This document shows positions 26,021 through 38,000 of a DNA stretch of 64,000 bases, piece by piece; position 1 is the stretch's first letter; each line of letters opens with the position of its first letter. Source of the stretch: Mycteria americana (lineage: Eukaryota; Chordata; Aves; Ciconiiformes; Ciconiidae); NCBI RefSeq assembly GCF_035582795.1, contig NC_134369.1, positions 55,862,001 through 55,926,000 on the forward strand, written 5' to 3'. A model generated the notes under the pieces. The model searched no databases. It was not told where the DNA came from and was given only the letters and a program-made list of their open reading frames with translations. Made by a program: the position numbers and the translations under genes.

Positions 26021-29000
26021 CTGTGCACAAAACAAGAGGAAACAGGTGAGATTTTGAAAAACGGCTCTTGAAAACTATCATCTCAGGTGGGACCACATTA
26101 TGGCCATGGTCTTTGAGCAGCCAAAATAACACTGTTTTCTGCTGCATTGTTGGAAGCTACTGCAATTCATGGGAGAGAGAGCTTCATTTCAGCATTTGGC
26201 TCCATTTCAGTGTTTTGTATGAACTATCACCTTCTACAGTTTGCAAAGCCTTTGGGAGCACTGCACATAAAAGGAGCTATTGAACATAGAAATTTGCTAT
26301 TGTCCAAATGGGAAAAGATGAAAACATGGATTTAGGGTATGCACAAGCAGTGACACCTTTTTTTTTGTGCGCGAGGTATTATTTTGTTTGATGTAAAGAG
26401 CACCGTTACTTTGAAGCGGCGAGCACCAAGGAGGGTTACGTTAACAGAGCTTGGAGAACAGATATTCCTATGTGAACACGATCAGAGTGTGTTGTATAAT
26501 TGCGTATGTTAACGTTGCAAAACCTTACCCTCTGAAGAGAGCTTTAAATATGTGAAGGCGCTTTAGAAAAATCAGTCTTTTAGTAAGTGGAAGCAGACCT
26601 TTGAAATGTCTGGCCAGAACAGTGGATTATGAACATTTAAAAATCAGAGCTTCTGACCTTAAAACCAAGTGCAATTTGTTTTCCAGCAGAAACACAAAGC
26701 GGGACCTGCTTTACCACGAAACAGAGCGTTTGCATTATCTCTGATCAGAGAAGCCCGACAAAGCCTTGAGGAGGAGCCGGGCGGGCTGCCCGGGCTGGGC
26801 TGTGGGCCCTGCTGCCTCAGCCCCCGGGGAGCAGCGGCCCGGGCCCCGCTCCCCCCAGCGCCCCTTTCCTTCCCGCCCGCTGCTCTCGCTCTTCCCAAAG
26901 CAACGGGTAGGCACTACCTGCTGGCTGCCAGCCTGGCATGGGAACGCTGCTGCTGCCAGCGGAGTGACAAGGACGGCTTGTGCAAGCGGAGTGTTTTGGG
27001 TGACAAATGAATGGGTGTGTGATAAATAAAGAAAAGAAAACTAGCAGACTCAAGCAACGATGCTGGTCGCTGAGCCTTAGCATCTGGTGGATCGACTGAG
27101 ATGAGGAGAAAAGGTCAGTGGGATCAGTAATGACTTTGCAACAGGAAAGATCTTGTGAGATGTAAGTGATCGTTCTTGGACCACTTGTCATTTCAGCATT
27201 TTGAAACCTTTTCTTTTTTTTAACAGTGAGAATCTGAGGCTCTCGGGAGAAATGTGTATTGGAATCTACCGAAATCCATCATGCTACTGCTTTCTGTGAG
27301 GCATGGGAACCATCAATAGCCACTGAACATCACTTAATGTGAATATCACAGCCAGGTTTTGCCTAGGGTTAAAAATCAACCTTCTGAATGCCACCACCCC
27401 CAGTGGCTGTGCCTCATTCCGTGCAGACACTTCCCATCACCCCTGCGTGTCAGAGGTGCAGTGAAGATGACTGGGGAACAGAGATGTCTTCTGAGGAAAA
27501 TTCAGATTAAAAAAAAAAGTAGTTGTGTTTTTTCTGACAGTGTCTACATAAAATGTGTGTTCTCAGTGAAAAAAATACATAACAAAAGAAAGAAAAGAAC
27601 GCAGAAAGTCAATTCTTGGGATAAAAGGGGCGGGGAGAGGGGGGTTTGCTTACTCTTTTGGTTTTCAGATTTTTCAATTTCCCATGTAGAGTTTAATAAA
27701 ACAAATGAGAAACGTTGACTCTTTCAGTGACAATTACTAATTGTCCATCAAATAAAAAAGGGTTTGGCACAATAGTTTCTCATGAGCATGGGAGACGTAA
27801 GCTAATCTTAGACATGGGTACAGCCCTGGACTTTCCTGAACCTAATGTCTCATAAAACAAGCGTGTTTGCTTTGAGTGGGTTACCTTCCCGAAAGAGCCA
27901 GCAGCCCCTGCAGATCAGTACACCGCTCTCCATGTCTGCCTGTAAAAATGCCTCATACTGAAGGTTTAAATGGTATTCATTAAAACTGACTTCAGCTATC
28001 AGAAGGGTATTCAGCTAATGAGAAGGTACTCTGTGTTTTCTCTCAGTGAGCGCCAGACTTACCCGCATGTAGAACTCCCTGCCCTCATTCCCTGATTTGA
28101 TTTGGAAGATGTAATAGGCTCCAGGGTAGCGAGTCGTTGCTTGCATCTGAAAAATGTCAGAAGGCACAGACCGCCCGGACACCATATCCATCACTCTGTA
28201 CAAGATGGTGAATGGCTGATCTCTGCAACCGGCGTTTTCAGCTGGACACATGCAGCGGCTAATTGTCAGAGATAGGATTGTCATCAGGGGATACAAATTG
28301 CTGTAATATTTGATTCTTTATATGCAAATACAGCTGCATAAATAAATAAACAAATAATGTTGTCGACCAGCTAAAAGAATCAATGAAACTTGTAATGGAT
28401 TTTCTCACTTTTAATATTCTCTGTGTTGCTATTCTGGCCTACCTATATCCCTGCCTTCTTTTTCTTGTCTTCTACACCAAAATGTCTTGGCATCCTTTGT
28501 CTCCATAGATCACTCCAAAATCTGTACTTTCTTTAAAGCAGCTCTGCAGGTGTAGAATACCCGGTACATGTCTGTTCTGATAGTAATTTAAACTGAACTG
28601 CCTCAAAATAATGTTAATTATTGGATCATTTCACTGATGGTGCTACATAAATGTTGTATTCTTTGTTTAACAATCTTTTACATACTACATGAAGACATAC
28701 AGTGAGACATCCTGGATCAAACAAAGCTCTAGCATCAAATGCAGAGCCCTAAGGAAGAGCAGGATAGCAAGCCAAGCATATGAGGCTTCCACCAACAGCC
28801 TCCAGTTGTGTGTGACTCAGGAAATTCTTGAAACAAAAACGTCTTCTGTGTATTCATCAGCCCTTAATGCATTTCTTAGCCATCAGCTTGTCCAGCTTCC
28901 CCTTACGCCCACGTGACTGTTTGGCATCCACAGCCCCCTGCGGCCGGGAGCTCCACAGCCCCCTTCACCTCTCTCTGCACTGCCGCTTGCTGACTTCGTC

Positions 29001-32000
29001 TGATGCTCCCAGCTCTTCTATTGAAAGGACAGCACCCAGTCAATCCCTGCTCATCCTCCTCACGCAACTCAGGGTTTCATATTTGACCCTGTTCATGGCT
29101 GAAGAGTCCTAACTTAGTTGTTTCTCACAAGGAAGCTATTCCATACTTTTGATGATCCTCATTGCTCTTTATGAACCTTTGTCCAGTTATATTTCTTTTG
29201 AGAGGAAGGGAAAGAACTGCACGGTCTTGAAGATATGGGTACACTATGGCATGTGCTCTAAGGATGTTCTCTACCTATTAACACCTCAAATTCAGATTGC
29301 TTTTCTGACCTCTAGTGAGTACTGCAGATCATGGAACTGTCTATAACAACCCTCAAATCTCAGTTTGGATCAGATGATGATCAGATCAGTGCTCTTTATT
29401 TAATTTGTGAATTTGGGATTGTCTTTTTACTTTACATTAATCTACACCGAATTACTTCCGCCATTTTTATTGCACAGTCATTGAGGCTCCTTCTGCAATT
29501 CTTTTCTGCCCACCGTTTTCTCTACTGTCCTCAGATACTGTTGCAGACTTTGCCCATCTCATGGTTTATCCTTTTTCCCAAGTTGCTTACAAATATGTTG
29601 GACAAAGTAGGTCCAGCTTAGACTCGGCAGAACTTCACTGTAAAAGTTGACAATTTAATACTATACTCTATTTATTTTTTATCTTTCAACCTCTTATTCT
29701 TCTGTGCCTGGGACTTTGCTCTTACTTATGGCTGCTTAATTTCTGTAATAACCTTATATGAGGTTCTTTTCAGAAGCCTTTGGAAACCCAAACAGACTGC
29801 ATCAGCCCATATGCCCTAGCCACATGCTGCTGATTTCTTCAGAGAACTCTAATAAAGTCGTGAGGCAGGATGTCCCTTTATAAAAGCCATGTTGGGGAAT
29901 TTACTTGAAAAGAGTTGGGTCTTTTTGCCTATTTTTTCTATAACCTCCACTAGTGACACTAATTTCAGACAGTTCATCTGGCATGTCCCCCATAAAAAGG
30001 CTCCTGGCATTACAAACACCCAATTCCTTCCCCAGAAAACACAGATGCAAAGAATTCTCGTGGCTTTTATACTGACCACTTCTAAACATATGCCACAAAT
30101 TAAACGCAGTCACATTTAGACATGAGCCAAAGCCACCAAACACAAAGCTCAAGAGATCAAGAGTTCTGGTGCAAGTTGATCTGCAAGGACTCCATAGTTG
30201 GGCTCTGGGGAATTTGGATACAGGGGCTTCAGATATTTCAAATTCCAGTTTAAGACTCTACCACTTCTGAAGGTAGGTAAACCCAGAACTGGAAGAATAG
30301 AATGTGTCTGCTCCTCAGCTGCCCTAGTTCAGAAAGCAATTCAGAAAACATGAATAAATTATAATCGAAAGAAACTGATTCTTCATCTCTTGCCTTTCTA
30401 TAAAATACATTAGGCTAGCAAGCAATCCCAAGTAATTGGGTTTAGTGCAAACACTACAGATGAAATACTATGGGCTGCAATATATAGAGATCTGTCTGGA
30501 GCGGAAATATTTTGAGCCCCAGGCAAATACCTGCAAAAAATGTAAAAGAAACAGCCAATTTTTAGAAATGTGGGATCTATTTTTTTTCTCGCTCAAATAA
30601 TTCCAAATTTAGATAGTAACAGTGCTAACAGCCCCGTCCAGACATACCCAATTTCTGGACAAGGCAAATCAGTCTGTGGACTTTTCAGCACTTTTAACCT
30701 TTAAGCAGTAGGAAACTACTTGTATCCTGCCATAACTATCATCTAATTTTTTAAAGTACTTCCCAGACATAAGCTAGTTAATATTTACAGGAAATACTCA
30801 TACTAATAAAACAGGCTGCATTTGAGCATATATGAAGGCAGTTAGTAATGTAAGTAAATGTCTCTTACTACATTACAAACCTTGCTGTTTTCTCTACTCA
30901 CTGGTAAGTGTTTTTCCGGTCTAACTTCCCACACATCTGAGTATTATATCATATCCCACCTGGTGACCCAGCAAGGAATTGCACTTTATTATTTTTATAA
31001 AGCTTACCAATGGTAAATGCAGCAACAGCACGTATGTATAGCTCTCTAGACACACTTCATGGCTGTGTTGTAAAAATGCAGCTTATTTGGTTCACTCTAG
31101 ATACACTTCACACAGATAGAATTTGCTTTTGTGGCTGTGGGTATGTTACTCACTTCTCATTAATCTGGATATAAGGATCCTCACATCTTACTGGGTCTAA
31201 ACATTTATATTCTCCTGGGATATTGAAACACGTTTGCTGCGGAGTGCAGGTGAAGTTTCTGTTTTCACATTCATTAATATCTAAAACACAAGAAACAAGA
31301 GAAAGGCTAAAACAGGGAAATATGTGCAAGACACCACTCTTACAAACCGGTTTCCATCTTAAGGAATTGTCCCAAAATTCATAACACTCTTGCACCATGA
31401 GAAGTGGCCTCTTGATAACTGGCCCCTCTTTTAAGATCAGTTTTTACTCCATTCATTTCTGCTTATTGGAGTGCTCCCATATGCTAAGTGCTGCAAAAAT
31501 AGAAGAGAAATTGGCTGTTCAAGCTCTCTGACCTCAGAGAATGGGAAAACTAAAGAGATGTGCAGCACAGAGGAGAGCATCTGAGGGCTTTCCTGTGTAG
31601 CTGTTTCCTAGTCAGTAAAGTCTTGCTTACGCCAACACACCAGTTCACCTCAGTGGGACTATTCACGTGATGACATTCTTACCAGAGTTACATAATTGGC
31701 CCCTATGAGTATTTCACTGTGCAATGCCAAGACCAAGCATCTCAATTCTTGAAAACCTCTTTCCAGACACAGGACCTATTTTCTGGTCCCCTTGGGTTTT
31801 AATCAGCGCAGGAATGTTCTTACCTTGGCAGCTTCTGCTATCGTCAAGCAAGTTATAGCCCGAAGGACAGATACAGTAGTAAGAACCAGGCGCGTTCACA
31901 CATTCATGCTGGCAGAGGAACTCTGAGAAGCTGCATTCGTCCATGTCTGCAGTGGCAAAACAAAGTTTAGTGTCTTTGGCTTTAGAGTCAAAAGAGCAGT

Positions 32001-35000
32001 CCCACAGGCAGGAGGCCATCCACACTACGTGCCCATCACCCCAGCTGGAGGTTGGCACCCTCCAGCTCCCTAGATCTGCAGCAACCTGGCAAAATGCTAT
32101 ACAACAAGTTCTTGGTTAAACATTTTTCTCCTAGGGAAACCAAAGCTGCTGCTGAACACAATGCATGGCTTATATTTATTTATTTTTATTTTTGAATACC
32201 TGTCACCAGTTGGCAATGTTTTCAGTTCTGTTTTACGTCAGAGATAGAGCTACTCCAACAACAAAGCTGCAACTGTAATTTGAAAGGAGAGACTTGGCAG
32301 TGGTTCTCTTTTCTTTTTTTTTTTTTTTTCTGGAGAGCAAACTTCCCTTTCCCAGGGCCACATGGGTCCCAGCACTACTCCTGTAGCCAGCCCTGGCTGT
32401 TTTATGTTTCTTAGCCTCTAGCCAGTTACTTCCAAGGCATTCCAGCAAGACTACAGAGTTCATCCCACCTTGGGTCAGACCTACTGGAAGGCCCAGCCAT
32501 CTCCCAGATACCCAGGAAGCTAAGTAGTCTGTCAAATCTCTGACTGAAAGCAGAAACTGTGCTCTTTTCCCCTTGCACTCATGAATTGACCAGTCATTGT
32601 ATTCTGCAGAACTGTGCTCAAGCGAGGAAGACGAACTTCAGAGCTGCACATGGAGGCACGGCGACTGAGGGGAAAACACATGCAAAGGCGCTAGACTGAG
32701 GGAGGCTGCAGTTAATCATTTCCTTATTTCCCTGGTCAGGGGAAGAAAGAAACAAAGGCCAGAGCCCCAGCCAGGAACTCCCAAGTTCTTATTCCCAGCT
32801 CTGACATGTTGATTCTCCCAGGCAAATCACTTTTACTCTTCAGACTGAATTTCCCTTTCTTCTAAATTGGGCTCAGTCCATTTATCCATTTTTGGTGTTT
32901 TGTGCAGATGGATTGGAAAGTATTTGAAGTCCACATATGTTAAACTGGCTTTATGGCTGCAACCACATCTTATCAAAAGGGAGATGAAAGGAACTCTACA
33001 CCTCCTGTTATTGTGTGATTTGCCCCAGCGCGTTCGCTGAAAAAAACACCTTCCTGACAAAACATGGACCGAGGGCTGACTCCATAAAGGGACCGATATA
33101 TCACCCACCTCCTCGAGGTGTCCTAGCCCAGACCTCCAGCACGTTGGATTCATATAACCTGTGCTCAGCTGCTGTCAAGTGCTGGAGGGACTTAAAGCCC
33201 CAATGATCCTACATTTCTGCTGCTGAGCCCACACAGGACAGACACACCTTTGCTGTTCCTAAACACTTTTGGCATTCTGCTGACTACCTGCAGAGGACAA
33301 GATGGCAGGCATTTCAGACCACATCTAATGCGTATGCAAGACCTCTGTGATTAGAAAATAACGCCAGTGTTGGGAAAGCCAGGTTGAAATCTCTGCCTCT
33401 CTCCTTGAAATGGGGCAGGGATGCCTCCCATCTTCAAGGTAAGCTGGCTGCTAGGCCATGGACTAATCCAGCAGCTGTTGAAGTACATCTGGATCCTGGG
33501 TGTCTCATAGGAGTGTCCTCCTAGCCAGGCAGTCCCTTTGCGAGCCTCAGTGATGTCTAGTGATGGCTTGTGAAGAGAAAGAAGCTCATCCAGAGAAATT
33601 TGACCTGCTTTGACAAGCATTTTCTTGCACAGAATTGTCAAGAAAAGGTTTTCTGCTTGCAGCCTGGGTGGTGGAAAGTCCTTTTTGCTGGCTTAACTCT
33701 CAGACATGAATGAGGCTCAAGCACCACCTCTTCTGTCACCATTTTGTACTGGCAATGTTTATGTGGCATTGCATTAAACTTAAGTGGTTCAGGCCCCCAA
33801 GTAGCTCAGGAGCACATAAAAAGGTGCAGGAGTCTAACTTAGAAGCAGAAAGTCCATTAGAAAGCAGAAAACTTAAGTTGGGTGTTGCAGCTCTAAATGT
33901 TAAATGCATAAGACTCTTCAGAGATTTAAGTTTTTGTTCCTTCCCTTTCAATAAGGAGGTTTGCAGGGAAGAGCAGCTTTGGAAACACTAATGTATACAG
34001 ATACTGCATATCACATGTCTCTCTCAGAAACAGCATGTTACATCTGTTTACTGTAAATTAAAAAACAAGTATTTTCCAGTGCATTTTTCCTTCCAAGAAA
34101 TATTGGCGGGATTCTCTAATTTTATCAGGCTGTGAGAACATTAAGCACAGAAATAAGTTTTGACTTCAATTAGAATAAAGCAATAAAATAAAAACAAAAA
34201 CAAGAGAGGAAAAAGCACAGTGACATAAGCACAGTTTCTTCTGCTATGTGCTGAACAGATTAGCAATAGCTGTACTAAGAAACCATATATTGTTTCTGAA
34301 GTGTAGCCAGAGCCATACAGGGGAAACTGGGGAAGGTTTCAGGCAGAAGTGTGCAGTCGTAAGAGCAAGAAGAATACATACATTCAACAGACAAATGGAA
34401 AAGTACTTATATAAAGTATTTCTTTAATCATGGAAGAACATTCTAGGACTATCCCTACTTCACTTGCTCTACTAAAGCTTCCTGTTCAGCATTACAAAGC
34501 ATTTTCTTACGTTTTGCTGTTTTCTTGGAGCTTTTTAATATTGAGCTTATTTCTTTAAAAGCATTTGCAGCCCTCCTCCATTGTGCTTTTCTAGGTATTT
34601 GCTGTGTGCTTTAACTGGAAAGAAGATCATATGAGTTGCAGCTATCCTGCTGCTAACCATGGACCAAGGCAAAAATCTTTTTAAAAAGCATGTACAAAAC
34701 AATACATTGGAAAAAGAAAACTTAATAGAATTAAAGAAACCAAAACAATAGATAACTAAAGACAGTTACCACTGCAGTTAACTCCATCAGCTTCCAGTTC
34801 GTAGCCAGGTTCACAGCGGCAGAGAAAAGAGCCGTAGGTATTGACGCAGGTCTGAGTGCAAGGGTTTTCGCTTGTACATTCGTTCATATCTATGGGAAAC
34901 CAATGCGCAATGCATCAGTGACTTCTCCCCAAACTCTATTTTCAATTAATTACTGTAAAGCATTTCAAAGAGATTAGCTGTACAGTCAGAATGATTTGTT

Positions 35001-38000
35001 CTGAAAAAATATAACCAAATCAGCATTGTTTATTGGGATTCAGGCTGATGCCTGGAAATAGCATGGTGGAAACACAAAATGCATGGAAATGAAGCATTTT
35101 GGGAATGTGTTCAATCAAAAAAATAACATGGAAGATGGAGATGAAATATTTATTACAAATGCTTCTGTCTTTATCCTGCAATTTTAAAACCATTGAACTG
35201 ATTTTGTCATAACAGACCTGAGACAAAATGCAGCAGGATATTCCTGAGGAAGATAATGCAATGAGGAATGGTCCTCATGGAAACCTAGGGCTAAGACAAA
35301 ACCAATTTTTTTTTTTTCCTTTTAGGACATTAGCAGCTTCTGGACATCATTAGCACAGACCATTTCCTGCAGCATGTGGGAAGATGCTCCCTGCTTAGCT
35401 AGGGAGAGGTTTTATGAAGAGGTTGTGTTGACTTTGATTGAGGTAGCACATCACAGCAAAAGGTGGTCTAATGCTCAGGACCCTAGTCTGGAACTTGGGA
35501 GACTCAGATCTAATTTGCTGATCTGACAGAATTTTCCTGTCTCAGGTGCGTCACACAGTGTCAGATTTTAAAAGTAAATTCAGTGCCTAAACTCTTGGTA
35601 ATTTCAGGGAATTGAGTAACTCTGTATTTCAGGGGGCTTGGGCCTCTGTGCCTGTTTCTCCTGATACACTGGTCACGTTGCACCTGTACCCCTCTGAGGT
35701 ACTGTGAAACTACAGAAATATCTCAGGCTGACAAACCTATGAACATTTTCAAAAGCAGTGTTGGGAAGGTTACTTGTATTCTAAAAACTAAGCAAGTTTT
35801 AAGGGTGTTGATGGGTTGGGTCCAAAGATTTCAGTCACGGTTTACCATACACAGTACCTTGGCATGATCTTCCATCATCATTAAGGGTAAAGCCTGGGTT
35901 GCACGTACAGGAGTAGGAACCGGGCACATTGGCACACAGCTGCTGGCAGTAGCCGTAGCGACATTCATCTATATCTATAGATGGGAAAGATGAAAAGTAG
36001 AGTGGTCTGCATTTTCACATGCAGGTACAAAGCAGCAAACACACTGAGTCAACGGTAGCAATAACACAGAACTAACCCAGCGTACTGGCTACGGATATAA
36101 CAGCCAAACTTTCAGGTGTTCAGACCCAGAGTTATAGTTAAAATACATCTCTATCCAGAAGAGTGTAGTAATGTGTTTTCATCCACATCCAACATCTATC
36201 AATATGTCCTATGAACTGATTGTCGTTGCTGTAATCTTCAGCTTAACGTGATGTCCTCAGGAAGCCCAGACTCAGTCCCTTTAAGCAGCTTCCTCTAAGC
36301 GTACCTGATAGCTGGCACAGCCCGTCAGCACAAGCACAGCCAACGTTGTAGCAAAGTTTTGTCAGAATCAAAATAGAAACCTTTTTTACCTCCACATATA
36401 CCAAAACTACTCACTAGAAAAGCAATAAGTATTTGTTACTAAATACTTCTTTTTTTAGAGAGGATATTCTTTAAAGGCTTTTTTTTGAATAGTCACATTC
36501 ACATTTTATATGAATTTTTAACTGACAAGTTACAGACTCTAAAATGTAAACAGTAAATTTAATGCCAAAACAGCAGTTTGGGCTGAACTGCAGCATTAGC
36601 AACACGTGCAACTGACTGTTACAAGCACAAGAAAATGCTGTAAGATACGTGTGATGGTAAGTGCTGAAGAATTTTGCCCCCTGACTAACAACTGGAATGA
36701 AACACCTGGAGTAGTTGTCCTTTCCAAGGCTTTACATTTCCTTTGGTATCAACTGGCTTTTGATTTATGGAGATTTTTTTAATGGCTACTCCAGTCAGTT
36801 TTCCAGAAGGAGCAAAGCAGGAAGGCACAGATTTTGGTGAAATAAGCCCCACCGTAGGTTCCAATGCACGTGAAAATCAAAATTACAGTATTTGCCCTAT
36901 GGTTCACACGTATACATATATATCTGCATGAATTCCAGCAGTTCATCATTTGTTAGCTGAATTGGCTGCTTCCTGTTTTAGTGTGAAATATTAAGAACAT
37001 GTTGGGAAACTGAATTCTTGAACTACTTGAACATTTACATGATGTGGTAATACCACAAAAACAACAGTGTTGTGAGTCTGTTGTATAAGTAGCTACATCC
37101 TGCAATTCAAGTTTATGTTGTTGGCCTCATTGGGGCAGTTTTGCCATAGAAAATCTCAGGAAACCATTATGAAAATGTCAAAAGTCTTGGAAATACTCTC
37201 TCTGTGTAAAATAACAGGGACACTGACACCCAGTTTTACCCTTACTAGCTTTTACTTCCCACTGCATTCTAAATAGCAAGATAACCTAAAGGCGAGGGTC
37301 AGCTATGGTATGTACACCAGCACTAGGCTTGGCCCAAATCCTGCAAAAAGTGACATGGGTTTTGAGTAAATTAATACCTCATTTCACTGACACAATCCAT
37401 TACTTTAAATACAAGCTTTGGCTTTTGCAGGACTGTTATCTCAAGAGTGCTACATTGTGAGGATAAAGACTTTTACAGGGTTTCTTCTTGTGGGTGGGTC
37501 GTGTGGATACGGCTGTACTGGCTCCTCCTGTATGAACTTTACTGGGATAATTACAACAGATAGAAGTGTAGCTTTTTGTAACCATGGTTTACTAACAGTG
37601 CACCAAAAAACCTTTCTCTAAAACGCAACCCAGCCCTCTGATTACAGTAAATGGTCTTTTACTGCTTTATGCCAGCAAAAATCACTTCTCCAAGGCCAGT
37701 GGAAAGTGTGGAAAAGTGAGACTTTTTTGACACTTAGGGAAAAATATCACAACTCTAAACACAATTTGCTTTTAGCTCTTTGCATTGCCTTGTAATAATC
37801 CACCCCATGATTACTTAAAGTGGGCAACGCTGGGATGTTATTGCCTATTTTAAATAGCATAAGCAGATACTTGAATCAATTCAGCAATGAAGCCATTTCA
37901 GTTCTCTGGTATATCCATCAAGCAGTAAAGTACTTTAGAACCATGTCCAAATCCTGAATGCTGCACACAACCCTTTCGTTTGGGCTGTAACTGGGAGAAG

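Larger units (their letters stand above)
31947..34769 (-). other. FBLN5 intron 7 (about 2.8 kb)
   Basis: GTAACT donor and CTGCAG acceptor, phase 1. It contains an A/T-rich low-complexity stretch at about 32170-32195, a poly-T tract at about 32311-32329, and a MIR-like SINE at about 32765-32860. No additional exon was seen. Confidence 0.93.
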
